Counted from the stretch's first letter, positions 36,570 to 45,034 are shown. The stretch is DNA of 64,000 nucleotides from Amylibacter sp. (GCA_021775355.1 JAJFHZ010000030.1:56365-120364), one strand, 5' to 3'. The notes: generated from the sequence alone by a model not told the origin. Numbers and translations: made by a program.

Positions 36570-37192
36570 GCTTCACCGTTGCAATAGACGGGCCCGCAGC
36601 ATCGGGCAAGGGAACGATTGCACGCGCGGTCGCGGCGCATTTCGGTTTTGCCCATTTGGATACGGGGCTATTGTATCGTGCGGTTGGCAAGAAAGTTATG
36701 ATACGCGGAGACAGCCCTGAAATTGCTGTTCAAATGGCCCGTGAATTGACACCTGACGATTTGATGGCGGATGATTTACGTACAGCGGAAGTGGCGCAGG
36801 CCGCCAGTAAAGTTGCAAGTATCCCTCAGGTTCGGTCAACTCTTGTTGATTTTCAAAAAACCTTTGCAAAACAACCAAACGGTGCAGTTTTGGACGGGCG
36901 CGATATTGGTACGGTTATTTGCCCTGATGCGGATGTGAAACTGTTTGTGGTTGCTAGTGCGGAAGTGCGTGCGGAAAGGCGTTTCAAAGAGCTGTCTGCC
37001 AATGATACGAACATTACTTTGGAGTATGTTCTGGAAGACATCAAAACCCGCGATGCCCGTGATGCAGGGCGTGATGTGGCCCCGATGACGGCCGCTGATG
37101 ATGCGGTGGTTTTGAATACGTCTAAATTAACGATAAGGCAGGCAATCGCGGCAGCGGTGGCGGTTATCACCGACAAACGTGTGGTGGATTAA
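36566..37192 (+). CDS. cmk: cytidylate kinase
   Basis: A 208-residue CMP/dCMP kinase. The P-loop is [11 protein letters not shown] at about 8-18; [11 protein letters not shown] and [20 protein letters not shown] are family motifs, with R-rich RRFKEL in the lid. The start is a GTG whose GTGA overlaps the aroA stop codon, so it is translated by coupling. In many Proteobacteria rpsA follows; here an HxlR gene on the other strand follows instead. Confidence 0.95.
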   Translation: MSFTVAIDGPAASGKGTIARAVAAHFGFAHLDTGLLYRAVGKKVMIRGDSPEIAVQMARELTPDDLMADDLRTAEVAQAASKVASIPQVRSTLVDFQKTFAKQPNGAVLDGRDIGTVICPDADVKLFVVASAEVRAERRFKELSANDTNITLEYVLEDIKTRDARDAGRDVAPMTAADDAVVLNTSKLTIRQAIAAAVAVITDKRVVD

Positions 37193-37214
37193 GGGCTTGT
37201 GCCATCGTTGCAAA

Positions 37215-37556
37215 TCAGCCTTTGTCATTTAGAACATGTTCCTGTCCCCAATCCATAAGAACAGCCAAAACAGGACGTAATGTTTGGCCTTTCGGGGTCA
37301 GATCATATTCGACTTTCGGCGGCACTTGCGGGTAGACGGTTCTGCGGATCAGGCCGTCCTGTTCCAGTTCGCGCAGTTGTTTGGTCAGCGTACGTGGTGA
37401 CACTTTGCATAACAAACGGTTCAATTCGTTGAACCTACGGGTCTGCTTGCCAACGCAGTGTAAAATGATCCCTTTCCATTTTCCGCCAATGATATCCAGG
37501 GTCGCCTCCATCGGGCATGCAGTCAGATTTTCTATTGCATGGCGTTGCTTGCGCAT
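37215..37556 (-). CDS. HxlR family winged-helix transcriptional regulator
   Basis: A 113-residue regulator with the HxlR core: CPMEATLDIIGGKWKGIILHCVG, then RRFNELNRLLCKVSPRTLTKQLRELEQDGLI and the wing KVEYDLTPKGQTL. The start at 37556 (MRKQRHAIENLTACPME) fits the family; an ATG at 37586 would add ten residues. A conserved N-terminal cysteine in TACP suggests thiol- or redox-sensing as in HypR/QorR-type relatives. It is divergent from a MAPEG gene, and inverted repeats in the shared gap are likely its operators. Confidence 0.88.
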   Translation of the reverse strand: MRKQRHAIENLTACPMEATLDIIGGKWKGIILHCVGKQTRRFNELNRLLCKVSPRTLTKQLRELEQDGLIRRTVYPQVPPKVEYDLTPKGQTLRPVLAVLMDWGQEHVLNDKG

Positions 37557-37572
37557 GTGTACTATCCTTTGT

Positions 37573-37612
37573 GTAAGTATAGGCATTATTTGTGCATACT
37601 TACGTCAAGTAT
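37573..37612. promoter_or_regulatory. inverted repeats between HxlR and MAPEG genes
   Basis: GTAAGTAT (37573-37580) and ATACTTAC (37596-37603) form perfect 8-bp arms, centre to centre 23 bases (about two helical turns). The second arm also pairs with AAGTAT at 37607-37612 to form ATACTT-N5-AAGTAT. Three half-sites in the divergent gap fit binding by a dimeric HxlR regulator. Confidence 0.6.
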
Positions 37613-37654
37613 CATGAGCGGTTATTAAGGTCAAAAGCATTAAGGAGATGACAC

Positions 37655-38062
37655 ATGCTGACACTGACGACGGAACTTTACTGGCTAACTTTGACGTTGG
37701 CACTAACAGCACTTTTCTGGGTGCCGTATATCCTGCAACTTATCGTGCAACTGGGCCCTATTCAGGCGATTTGGGATCCCACGGGGGCACACCCGCATGA
37801 GGCTGATTGGGCATTGCGCGCGAAACGTGCGCATTATAACGCGGTGGAAAACATGGCGGTGTTTGCGCCGTTGACGATATTGGTGGTCGGTCTGGGTCTG
37901 AATGATGGAGCAACGGCAACGGCTGCAATGGTGTATTTCTTTGCCCGACTTGCGCATTTCTTGTTGCATGTGGCAGCCGTGCCGATTTTGCGCACATTTG
38001 CCTTTATTACGGGGTTTGGCTGTCAGGCGGTTATGGCCGGGCGGATTTTAGGCCTGCTTTAA
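37655..38062 (+). CDS. MAPEG family membrane protein
   Basis: A 135-residue inner-membrane protein with four helices: LTLALTALFWVPYILQLIVQ, the segment after WALRAKRAHYNAVENMAVFAPLTILVVG, AAMVYFFARLAHFLLHVA and the C-terminal FITGFGCQAVMAG. The RAKRAHxNAxENxxxF motif is the MAPEG signature (glutathione- or eicosanoid-metabolising membrane enzymes). It has AGGAGA before the ATG. Divergent placement with an HxlR gene suggests control by it, perhaps by electrophile stress; the substrate is unknown. Confidence 0.88.
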   Translation: MLTLTTELYWLTLTLALTALFWVPYILQLIVQLGPIQAIWDPTGAHPHEADWALRAKRAHYNAVENMAVFAPLTILVVGLGLNDGATATAAMVYFFARLAHFLLHVAAVPILRTFAFITGFGCQAVMAGRILGLL

Positions 38063-38113
38063 GGTATAAAAGAAGGTTGCGGGTGCGCGCGGCTTCGTGC
38101 AAAATCCGCAACC

Positions 38114-38662
38114 ATGACCAAAATCATTCTGTTCAATAAACCTTTCGGTGTGTTGTCGCAATTCACTGACAAAGGCACGGTGGGTTCAGCACGTAAAACC
38201 CTGTCTGAATTTATCGATGTACCCGGCGTTTATGCGGCGGGTCGGTTGGATAAAGACAGCGAAGGGTTACTGGTTCTGACCGATAACGGGCGGTTGCAAA
38301 ACAAGATTAGTGATCCGAAATTCAAGACCTCTAAAACCTACTGGATTCAGGTGGAAGGCATGCCAAGTGATGCACAACTTCAGGATTTACGGGATGGGGT
38401 TAAGCTGAAAGACGGTATGACGCGGCCTGCGGATGTGAACCGGATGGATGAACCCATTGATCTTTGGCCACGTGATCCGCCTGTACGATTTCGCAAGACA
38501 GTGGCGGATAACTGGCTGGCAATCACCATTTCCGAAGGCCGTAACCGACAAGTGCGCCGCATGACAGCAGCCGTGGGCTGCCCGACATTGCGGCTTATTC
38601 GCTATAGGGTCGGCGAATGGACGATTGACAGCATTCAGAGCGGCGAATGGATCAAGGGGTAG
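38114..38662 (+). CDS. rluE: 23S rRNA pseudouridine synthase E-type
   Basis: A 182-residue RsuA-family pseudouridine synthase. The catalytic aspartate is in [19 protein letters not shown] at about 38-56; [10 protein letters not shown] opens the protein and [25 protein letters not shown] closes the fold. The absence of an N-terminal S4 domain and the length fit RluE, which modifies U2457 of 23S rRNA in E. coli. It follows the MAPEG gene by 51 bases in the same direction. Confidence 0.9.
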   Translation: MTKIILFNKPFGVLSQFTDKGTVGSARKTLSEFIDVPGVYAAGRLDKDSEGLLVLTDNGRLQNKISDPKFKTSKTYWIQVEGMPSDAQLQDLRDGVKLKDGMTRPADVNRMDEPIDLWPRDPPVRFRKTVADNWLAITISEGRNRQVRRMTAAVGCPTLRLIRYRVGEWTIDSIQSGEWIKG

Positions 38663-38755
38663 GTGTGCGAAACGACGATGTATCACCCTTGGAATATTCT
38701 ATGAGAACCTCTGGATTTTCAGAAGAAATGGACTAGACTGTTTCATGGGATAACC

Positions 38756-39283
38756 ATGAAGGGTTTTGGAATGCGGATGTTCTTCGGAGTTGGGATAATT
38801 CTATTTTTGGCATTTTCCGAACCGGCATTGTCACAGGAAGTAAAATCAAACCCTGACCTTTTTCGCCAATGCGCGGATTATCAAAATCAAATGTATGACG
38901 TTAAAAATTATATAGGGCAGGCGAACAGCAGAGCTGCTGAAATGAATCGAACCCATGATGAATTAGTCTATGAGATTGATACACATAAAGCGGAAATCGA
39001 TCGTTTGACTGAAATACAAAAAATAATGCAAAGCAGCGAAGAAGTCAGGTCTAAACGAAACTATGCCATCGATCGCTATCACCAAGCATTTGATGAATAC
39101 GAAAATTTCATGCAAAGCTATAAATATGAACGGGCTCGGTACGATGAATATCTAGCTAATAAAAAGAGTCTTTCAAATAGTATTCGATCGCAATGCGATG
39201 GAACCTGGAGCGGAAATGTATTGGGTAAGTTTTGCGATACAGGTGAAGTAAGGTTTCAGCGGTTTTGTGCTAGGTTCAATTAA
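38756..39283 (+). CDS. exported coiled-coil protein of unknown function
   Basis: I do not recognise this 175-residue protein. It has a signal peptide (MRMFFGVGIILFLAFSEPALS, starting at the second in-frame ATG, 38771, which has TTTTGGA just upstream). The mature part is charged and helical, with heptad-like spacing from about 50 to 135 (NRTHDELVYEIDTHKAEIDRL and EEVRSKRNYAIDRYHQAFDEY). A cysteine-bearing tail follows (RSQCDGTW, GKFCDTG, QRFCARFN), so one or two disulfides are likely. The gene stands alone, with 93 bases before it and 120 after. Confidence 0.6.
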   Translation: MKGFGMRMFFGVGIILFLAFSEPALSQEVKSNPDLFRQCADYQNQMYDVKNYIGQANSRAAEMNRTHDELVYEIDTHKAEIDRLTEIQKIMQSSEEVRSKRNYAIDRYHQAFDEYENFMQSYKYERARYDEYLANKKSLSNSIRSQCDGTWSGNVLGKFCDTGEVRFQRFCARFN

Positions 39284-39403
39284 ATTTAGCTTTTTTCAAC
39301 ATTCTGCACATAGCGAAAACTTTACCCACATGACCTTTACTCTCTCTTATAGTTACGTAACCAAACTATCGGGTAAGCCGTAAAATTAGGGGGAAACGGG
39401 CAC

Positions 39404-40042
39404 ATGACGGAAAAGAAAGCAATTCTTCTTAGCGGGTTTGTTGGGCTGATTGCGGCTTTACTGGTTGGAATTGGCGAATTTATGCTGCATTTCGACCCGC
39501 TTGCCCGCTATGGCGACGGCTTTGCCTTTTTCGGTGCCGTATCACAAGATCGCGCGACATTGGGACATTTCATCGGTTTGCTGAGTGCACCGTTTTATAT
39601 TGTGGGGGCCTACCATCTTTACCTGATGCTGCGCCCTGCCAATGAGGTTGCCGCACGTACCGCGGGCCTTGCAATGGCATACGGCTGTGTAATCGGGACT
39701 GTATGGATCGGCTCGCGGTCTATGGCTGCAGAGTTGGTCGCAAACGGGTCTATTCCTGAACAACTGGCACTATACACCCTGCGCTATGAAAGCCTTTTGA
39801 CTGTTTTGCGAGGGGCCATCCTGATTGTGTCGGGCATCATGATTTGGCTATGCCTGACAGGCCGGACACTTTATCCGCGCAAGATGGCCATTCTGAACCC
39901 GATCTTTCTGATAATCGTTTCTTTTGCTTTGTTTTTCACGGTTCCGTCAGTGGGGAAATATATCATGCCGATTGCCCTGAATGTGACTTACTTTCTCATA
40001 TTTGCGGCTTCGCTTATCATTGCATCAAAACTACCTGAATAG
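39404..40042 (+). CDS. multi-pass membrane protein of unknown function (DUF6796-like)
   Basis: A 212-residue protein with about six hydrophobic segments: ILLSGFVGLIAALLVGIGEFML, FIGLLSAPFYIVGAYHLYLML, GLAMAYGCVIGTVWIGSRSMA, VLRGAILIVSGIMIWLCL, NPIFLIIVSFALFFTVP and ALNVTYFLIFAASLIIA. The GHFIGLLSAPFYIVGAYHLY stretch recalls the uncharacterised DUF6796 family, which I cannot confirm here. It has GGGGGAAA before the ATG. The following small membrane protein starts 11 bases after its stop and is probably co-transcribed. Confidence 0.6.
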   Translation: MTEKKAILLSGFVGLIAALLVGIGEFMLHFDPLARYGDGFAFFGAVSQDRATLGHFIGLLSAPFYIVGAYHLYLMLRPANEVAARTAGLAMAYGCVIGTVWIGSRSMAAELVANGSIPEQLALYTLRYESLLTVLRGAILIVSGIMIWLCLTGRTLYPRKMAILNPIFLIIVSFALFFTVPSVGKYIMPIALNVTYFLIFAASLIIASKLPE

Positions 40043-40052
40043 GACTAGTTCC

Positions 40053-40454
40053 ATGTTTGCAAAGCTTACGATAAGCCACATATTGCGCTTAGGCCTTACA
40101 GGAATTTCTTTGTACGTCCTAAGTGGGATTGTTCCGGTTTCGCTGTCACATTGGCAGACGGGTAATGCCTGCCCAAATCTGGGGCCGATACCTGCCTGTT
40201 ATGTCGTTTCGGTTTGCTATGCGGCTATGGGGATTGCCGCACTGCTGTGGAACAAGCCGTTAAACTGGTTGTTTTTTGCAGGCAGTACACCCGTTATCCT
40301 TTTGGCACTGGTCGGCAGTGTGTTGGAATTAACAGGCTATCCGACATGTCCCCGCTTAGACAGCGGGTTTCCGTTGTGCTATTTGTCATTTTTTGTCGGG
40401 ATTATGATGTTGGTCGGTTTTTTGTACACGTTAAAGTGCGAAAATAGGCAGTAA
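40053..40454 (+). CDS. four-helix membrane protein with two CP...PxCY motifs
   Basis: A 133-residue protein with four membrane helices. Each helix pair is separated by a loop with a matching motif: ACPNLGPIPACYVV at about 37-50 and TCPRLDSGFPLCYLSF at about 93-108, that is, C-P-x6/7-P-x-C-Y twice. The internal duplication and paired cysteines on one membrane face suggest metal binding or thiol chemistry, loosely like DsbB/VKOR but without their sequence. I know similar unnamed proteins in Bacteroidetes. It is the second gene after the DUF6796-like gene. Confidence 0.6.
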   Translation: MFAKLTISHILRLGLTGISLYVLSGIVPVSLSHWQTGNACPNLGPIPACYVVSVCYAAMGIAALLWNKPLNWLFFAGSTPVILLALVGSVLELTGYPTCPRLDSGFPLCYLSFFVGIMMLVGFLYTLKCENRQ

Positions 40455-40786
40455 TTCAAGCTTTTACATACGTTCACGATGGGAAGACAAGTGGTGCTGT
40501 GCACAGTCCTGAGCTAACCAGTCTCGGGTTAAATTTCCCTGTTTAACAGGGAAAGAACAGGGAAAATATGTAAATTTGGAGGGAATTGAGCATTTTCACT
40601 CGAAATACGTTCGCGATTACAGTGCTTTACAGATAATTTCCCTAAAAATTAACAGGGAATTTATTATAAAGAGCAGGGAAATATAACAAACGAACAGGGA
40701 TTGGCATGTTAGGTACCCATCCATTTGTTGGATGACTGGAAATTCCTGATATGGTGATTTGAAAGAAACCGATGTACGGAGCGAAA
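40455..40786 (+). other. gene-free stretch carrying the CAGGGA array
   Basis: No coding potential is convincing in these 332 bases. They hold the repeat array described at 40533-40701 and the ribosome site of the next gene. The base composition is AT-richer than the cassette that follows, and this is the boundary between core and accessory DNA. Confidence 0.6.
40533..40701 (+). repeat. array of CAGGGA motifs upstream of the phage-like cassette
   Basis: Five copies of (A)CAGGGA begin at 40547, 40558, 40653, 40674 and 40695, mostly in the context AACAGGGAA. An inverted TTTCCCTG at 40534-40541 forms the near-perfect dyad TTTCCCTGTTTAACAGGGAAA with the first copy, and a second TTTCCCT lies at 40637. 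Similar irregular runs of AACAGGGAA occur beside phage-like and integrase genes in many alphaproteobacteria. Spacing is uneven, so this is not a CRISPR. Confidence 0.7.
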
Positions 40787-41521
40787 ATGGCACAGGACGG
40801 CCCAGGAGAGCTGGATAGGGCAATACTTCAGGAGCTCGATAGCGGATGGGTATCAACACCGGAATATGCTCTTACGGAAGATGAGTTGAACCATGTACTG
40901 GGCCATTTTGGTGTGCTTGCGTCCGGGCCAGCCAGTGAGTTGCGCAGTGCAGTGACCAGGATTTTTCGATCATTGATTCAAAATGTTTTAACCGAGCGAT
41001 TTCGGCAGTCGCCTGATGGGTTGGAAGAGGCGCCCAAACCCTCGACCATTGTAGTTCGGGAAATGGCGGCAATCCACAGGGCCTGTACAATACTTGAAGG
41101 CCAGCTTAACCGCCTCGATAAAGCGTCGCGGGCATATATCGATCTGTACCTCGAGCAGGGATATATAAGGGACAGCGAGCAACGTACCTTGAGGGCAAAA
41201 CAACTTATTGAGAGCCTTTATTTTCCTATAGATCATCTCATTACAGCCGCTCAATTGGCGGAAGGCCAAACTGCAAGAGGGCCGCAACTGAGTGCCCTTC
41301 GTATTATGGTCAAGAGTTTAGCAAACTGGTGGGAACACATTCAGGGGCAGTCACCCTCAACCGACAAGGGGCGCGGGCAAAGAGCAGACCCCTTTCTGGA
41401 ACTTTGCACGGATGTGGCTGGAATTGCACACCGGAAACTAAATGTTCAAGGTGCAGGCCTTGGATCGCTTAATCTCAGCGGTATTGTTGCTGATGTGATC
41501 GAGAAACGGGCCAAAGATTAA
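40787..41521 (+). CDS. uncharacterised protein, first gene of the phage-like cassette
   Basis: A 244-residue soluble protein that I do not recognise. It is mostly helical and charged, with VVREMAAIHRACTILEGQLNRLDKASRAYIDLYLEQGY in the middle and a basic tail (DVIEKRAKD). The ATG at 40787 is chosen because GGAG lies 6 bases upstream; ATG 40772 is the alternative. It is followed by a 111-base gap and then the ParB-methylase, DUF5681 and terminase genes on the same strand. Position suggests a phage packaging or regulatory accessory, but nothing in the sequence proves it. Confidence 0.6.
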   Translation: MAQDGPGELDRAILQELDSGWVSTPEYALTEDELNHVLGHFGVLASGPASELRSAVTRIFRSLIQNVLTERFRQSPDGLEEAPKPSTIVVREMAAIHRACTILEGQLNRLDKASRAYIDLYLEQGYIRDSEQRTLRAKQLIESLYFPIDHLITAAQLAEGQTARGPQLSALRIMVKSLANWWEHIQGQSPSTDKGRGQRADPFLELCTDVAGIAHRKLNVQGAGLGSLNLSGIVADVIEKRAKD

Positions 41522-41632
41522 TAGTAATTCGGTGGGAGAAGTTTATTGTGAATCCCGGATTTATTCCTCCGTCGATCGTATGAAGGGCCTGTGGCATTAT
41601 TTTTCTGATAATCGCACAGGAGAACTTATTCG

Positions 41633-42946
41633 ATGCAGCCGCTATCCATAACCTATCACGCAACAACAGATCTCGTTGCAAACTCTCGCAATGCCAGAAC
41701 CCATAGCGATAGGCAAATTCGTCAAATTGTTGAAAGCATCCGGGCATTTGGCTTTACCAATCCGTTGCTGATTGATGAGTGCGATGTCCTGATTGCCGGT
41801 CACGGGCGCTTAGCTGCTGCCAAACAACTCGAGATGGCACAGGTTCCGGTTATCCGGGTCGAACATCTTTCGGAAACCGAGAAACGCGGGTTGATGCTGG
41901 CCGATAACAAGATTGCGCTGAATGCAGGATGGGACCAGAACTTGCTTGCAACGGAACTTGCGGATCTCAGCGCAATGGATCTCGATTTTAATGTGGACCT
42001 TACAGGGTTCGAGGTCGGTGAAATCGATATAATCCTCGGGGTAAACGAAGGGGCTCAGTCCGGGGAATTGGAACAGGTCGCACTGCCAGTCTTAGGGCAA
42101 CCGGTTGTAACGCGGACAGGAGATCTCTGGCAGTTGGGCCCGCATCGGGTTTTATGTGGTGATGCGCGTCTTGAAACTAACATGTCTCTTTTGATGGGTA
42201 GTGAGAAAGCCAATGCGGGTTTTACTGATCCGCCCTACAATGTACAGATTAATGGCCATGTTAGTGGTAAGGGCTGCATCCGGCACCGCGAATTTTCCAT
42301 GGCTTCCGGCGAGTTATCTCAAGAGGGGTTTACGGCCTTCCTTAAAACAACCCTCGGCCTAGCCGGTCAATACAGCATCGAGAATGCGGTCTGGTTTTGC
42401 TGTATGGACTGGCGGCATATGGGCGAGATGCTTGCAGCAGGTTCAGATGCTTTTGACAATTTTCTAAATCTTTGTGTCTGGGTCAAAACCAATGGCGGGA
42501 TGGGATCGCTCTACCGGTCGCAACACGAGCTGGTATTTGTGTTCCGCAAAGGGAACAGACATCGCAACAATGTCCAATTAGGCAGATACGGGCGTAACCG
42601 CACCAATGTCTGGACCTATGCCGGGGTCAACACCTTCCGTGAAGGCAGGATGGAGGAGTTGCAGGCACACCCGACTGCAAAGCCGGTTCAAATGGTAAAG
42701 GATGCGCTTCTGGATGTGACACGGCGTGGCGACATTGTCCTTGATCCGTTTCTGGGGGCAGGCGCCACGCTGATTGCTGCCGAACTGTCGGGGCGGTGTC
42801 TCAGGGGGCTCGAGATTGATCCGGCCTACGTTGATGTCACACTGCGACGCTGGTGTGCGGCAACCGGCGAAGACCCGGTGCGTATCCCGGACGGTGCAAA
42901 GTTTAGCGCGCTTGAGGCGAAGCTGTCAGAGGGAGCGGGTCAATGA
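41633..42946 (+). CDS. ParB-like/DNA methyltransferase fusion (N4-cytosine or N6-adenine)
   Basis: A 437-residue two-domain protein. Residues 1-100 are a ParB/Srx-like nuclease domain (ADLVANSRN-type DLVANSRNARTHSD, IAGHGRLAAAKQL, MLADNKIALNAGWD). The rest is a beta-type amino-methyltransferase with motif IV DPPY at 199-202 and motif I DPFLGAGATLIAAELSGR near the C-terminus. Such fusions accompany phage terminase genes and lack a cognate restriction enzyme. AGGAGA precedes the ATG. The ATGA overlap with the next gene indicates coupling. Confidence 0.9.
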   Translation: MQPLSITYHATTDLVANSRNARTHSDRQIRQIVESIRAFGFTNPLLIDECDVLIAGHGRLAAAKQLEMAQVPVIRVEHLSETEKRGLMLADNKIALNAGWDQNLLATELADLSAMDLDFNVDLTGFEVGEIDIILGVNEGAQSGELEQVALPVLGQPVVTRTGDLWQLGPHRVLCGDARLETNMSLLMGSEKANAGFTDPPYNVQINGHVSGKGCIRHREFSMASGELSQEGFTAFLKTTLGLAGQYSIENAVWFCCMDWRHMGEMLAAGSDAFDNFLNLCVWVKTNGGMGSLYRSQHELVFVFRKGNRHRNNVQLGRYGRNRTNVWTYAGVNTFREGRMEELQAHPTAKPVQMVKDALLDVTRRGDIVLDPFLGAGATLIAAELSGRCLRGLEIDPAYVDVTLRRWCAATGEDPVRIPDGAKFSALEAKLSEGAGQ

Positions 42947-43386
42947 GCGAGACTGATTACAATATCGGCTTTGGTAAACCACCAAAGAAGACGCGCTTTA
43001 CAAAAGGTAAATCGGGCAATCCAAAGGGGCGCCCCAAAGGATCAAAGGATTTTGCCAGTGATTTGCGCGATGTGCTGGATGCAAAGGTCGCGGTTACCGA
43101 GAACGGCACCCTGCGTAAAGTGACCAGCCAGAAGGCCACACTCATGCGCCTTCGCGAGCAGGCGCTTAAAGGAGACGCCAGAGCAATGAAACAACTGCTT
43201 GATCTGGCAAAGGAACAGGCAGTTGAAGACTGGTCGCGTAAGGCCGAGCGCGGCTTGACGGCGTCCGAGGGTGATATTCTGGAGCGCTTTACGGAAGATA
43301 AGCTAAAAGCCAGGGGCGGTGATGCTCCGAAAGATAAACCGTTGAGGCAAGATACAGGGGAAGATCCCGATGAACAGCAATCTTGA
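42943..43386 (+). CDS. DUF5681 domain protein
   Basis: A 147-residue basic protein with the DUF5681 signature near its start, RFTKGKSGNPKGRPKGSKD at about 13-31, followed by a helical middle (MRLREQALKGDARAMKQLLDLAKEQA) and an acidic/basic tail. These proteins sit just upstream of large terminases and have been suggested to act as small-terminase-like or DNA-binding partners; no direct evidence is visible. It overlaps the methylase by 4 bases and the terminase by 17 bases. Confidence 0.85.
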   Translation: MSETDYNIGFGKPPKKTRFTKGKSGNPKGRPKGSKDFASDLRDVLDAKVAVTENGTLRKVTSQKATLMRLREQALKGDARAMKQLLDLAKEQAVEDWSRKAERGLTASEGDILERFTEDKLKARGGDAPKDKPLRQDTGEDPDEQQS

Positions 43387-44782
43387 TCCATCGCAGGTCT
43401 TTTGCGCTCTCATGCGCAAGGATCTGTCGAGCTTTATCCAGCGGGCCTTTGTGACCGTGGTTCCCGGAGCAGAGTACCGGCATAACTGGCATATTGATGC
43501 AATCGCGGCGCACCTGGAACGGGTTGCCGCGGGCGAGATAAAGCGTCTGATTATCACAATGCCACCGCGCTCGCTCAAGTCTATTGCAGCTTCGGTCGCG
43601 TTTCCGGCGTGGCTGCTCGGGCAGGACCCAAGCCGGCAGATCGTTGCTGTGTCCTACGCTGATGGTCTGTCCGACAAGCTGGCGCTGGACAGCATGAAAA
43701 TTATCGAGGCGCCCTGGTACCGGGAGATATTCCCGATGACCCGTATTGCACGGGGACGCTCCAAACGGGCGGATTTTGAAACCGGCCGTGGGGGCGGGCG
43801 GTTCTCGACCACAGTTGCAGGCACACTTACAGGCCGTGGTGGCGATATCATTTTGATTGATGACCCGCATAAGCCCGAGGACGCAACATCAGAGGTGCGG
43901 CGCATGGCAGTACTTGAATGGTTCAAATCTACTCTGCTCAGCCGCCTGAACGACCCTGCGAACTCGGCTATCGTCTTGATCCAGCAGCGAGTACATGAGG
44001 CGGATCTTGCCGGAACTCTTCTGGAGCAGGGAGGTTGGGTGCATCTTGATCTGCCGGCTATTGCAGAGGAGCCAACGGTTATTGATCTTGGTTGGCGGGG
44101 GCAGGTGCAAAGGCAACCCGGTCATTTGCTCCATCCTGATCGATTGCCAAATGCCATTTTGGACCAACGTCGCGAGGAGCTTGGGTCCTATGTTTTTGCA
44201 GCACAATACCAGCAAAGGCCGGCGCCACTTGGTGGAGGTCTGGTTAAATGGAGCTGGTTCAAGACTTTTACTTCTGCACCATTGCAGAAACGAGGTGACC
44301 GGATAGTTCAGAGCTGGGATACGGCATCGAAAGCCACAGAGGCCAATGACTGGTCGGTTTGCTCGACCTGGCTGGTGCGGAGCAGATATGCCTGGTTGCT
44401 TGATGTGTATCGCGCAAAGCTTGAGTTTCCCGCATTGCGGCGCAGGATTTGCAGCAATGCTTCGCAATGGCATGCGGGGTTAATCCTGATTGAGGATGCC
44501 GGTTCTGGCATTCAACTGATACAGGATCTGAAGGCTGAAAGCGGTCTTTGCATCCGCGGCATCCATCCCAAAGACGATAAAGCAACACGGCTATTAGCGG
44601 TCTCGCATCTGATTGAAGGCGGGCGTATTACAGTTCCGCAAGACACTCCGTGGCTGGCGGAATTCCAGCGTGAAGTGAGCCTCTTTCCAAACGGCAAACA
44701 CGACGATCAGGTCGACAGCCTGTCACAGTTCTTGCGTTGGTTTGCACAGCCCAGTGCAACGCCAAGTATCAGGGCTTTGTGA
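43370..44782 (+). CDS. terL: phage-type terminase large subunit
   Basis: A 470-residue packaging ATPase/nuclease that is complete in appearance. The ATPase domain has a deviant Walker A MPPRSLKS at 64-71, typical of this TerL clade, and Walker B ILIDDPHKPED at about 161-171. The RNase-H-like nuclease domain has aspartates in SWDTASKA, LIEDAGSG and KHDDQVDSLSQFLRW. No portal, protease or capsid gene follows; the next recognisable sequence is a transposase remnant. TerL without structural genes suggests a phage remnant or satellite-like unit. Confidence 0.9.
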   Translation: MNSNLDPSQVFCALMRKDLSSFIQRAFVTVVPGAEYRHNWHIDAIAAHLERVAAGEIKRLIITMPPRSLKSIAASVAFPAWLLGQDPSRQIVAVSYADGLSDKLALDSMKIIEAPWYREIFPMTRIARGRSKRADFETGRGGGRFSTTVAGTLTGRGGDIILIDDPHKPEDATSEVRRMAVLEWFKSTLLSRLNDPANSAIVLIQQRVHEADLAGTLLEQGGWVHLDLPAIAEEPTVIDLGWRGQVQRQPGHLLHPDRLPNAILDQRREELGSYVFAAQYQQRPAPLGGGLVKWSWFKTFTSAPLQKRGDRIVQSWDTASKATEANDWSVCSTWLVRSRYAWLLDVYRAKLEFPALRRRICSNASQWHAGLILIEDAGSGIQLIQDLKAESGLCIRGIHPKDDKATRLLAVSHLIEGGRITVPQDTPWLAEFQREVSLFPNGKHDDQVDSLSQFLRWFAQPSATPSIRAL

Positions 44783-44923
44783 GGAAAGGCGGGTGATACG
44801 ATATGCAGGCGGATTGTTTAAAAGAATTGAAACGCTTGCCGATGGGAAATAAAACGAACCGGGGCCTTCGTTAGATAAATGCCCAATTCTGCCCCATAGG
44901 TGCTGACGTCAGATACATTCGCA

Positions 44924-45034
44924 CATCTCAAACGTATCCATGGCCTCGGCAGGCTCAGACTACGCGGCCCCCGTGGTGCTCATGACGAATTCCTCCTCGT
45001 CGCAACCGCCCAAAACCTCGTAAAACTGTCTCCG
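44924..45034 (+). pseudogene. remnant of an IS1182-family transposase C-terminus
   Basis: Read in frame from 44924, the sequence gives HLKRIHGLGRLRLRGPRGA followed by HDEFLLVATAQNLVKLSP, the conserved C-terminal end of IS1182-type transposases (LRLRGPRGA-x2-EF-x-L-x-A-x-AQNL). No start codon or upstream catalytic domain is present, so it is a fragment. It is direct evidence of past insertion here. Confidence 0.75.

Larger units (their letters stand above)
40533..44782 (+). mobile_element. phage-like cassette (repeat array, hypothetical, ParB-methylase, DUF5681, terminase)
   Basis: Four same-strand genes with overlapping ends and a higher GC than the 38-40 kb genes sit behind a CAGGGA array. 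No integrase, tRNA, attachment repeat, portal or capsid gene is present within the window, so the unit is either a decayed prophage or a small terminase-bearing element that relies on others. I could not define flanking direct repeats. Confidence 0.5.

Noticed and set aside
40533..40701. Possible CRISPR array
   Set aside because: The repeated word is only 6-9 bases, spacing is irregular, copies are inverted as well as direct, and no cas genes are present.
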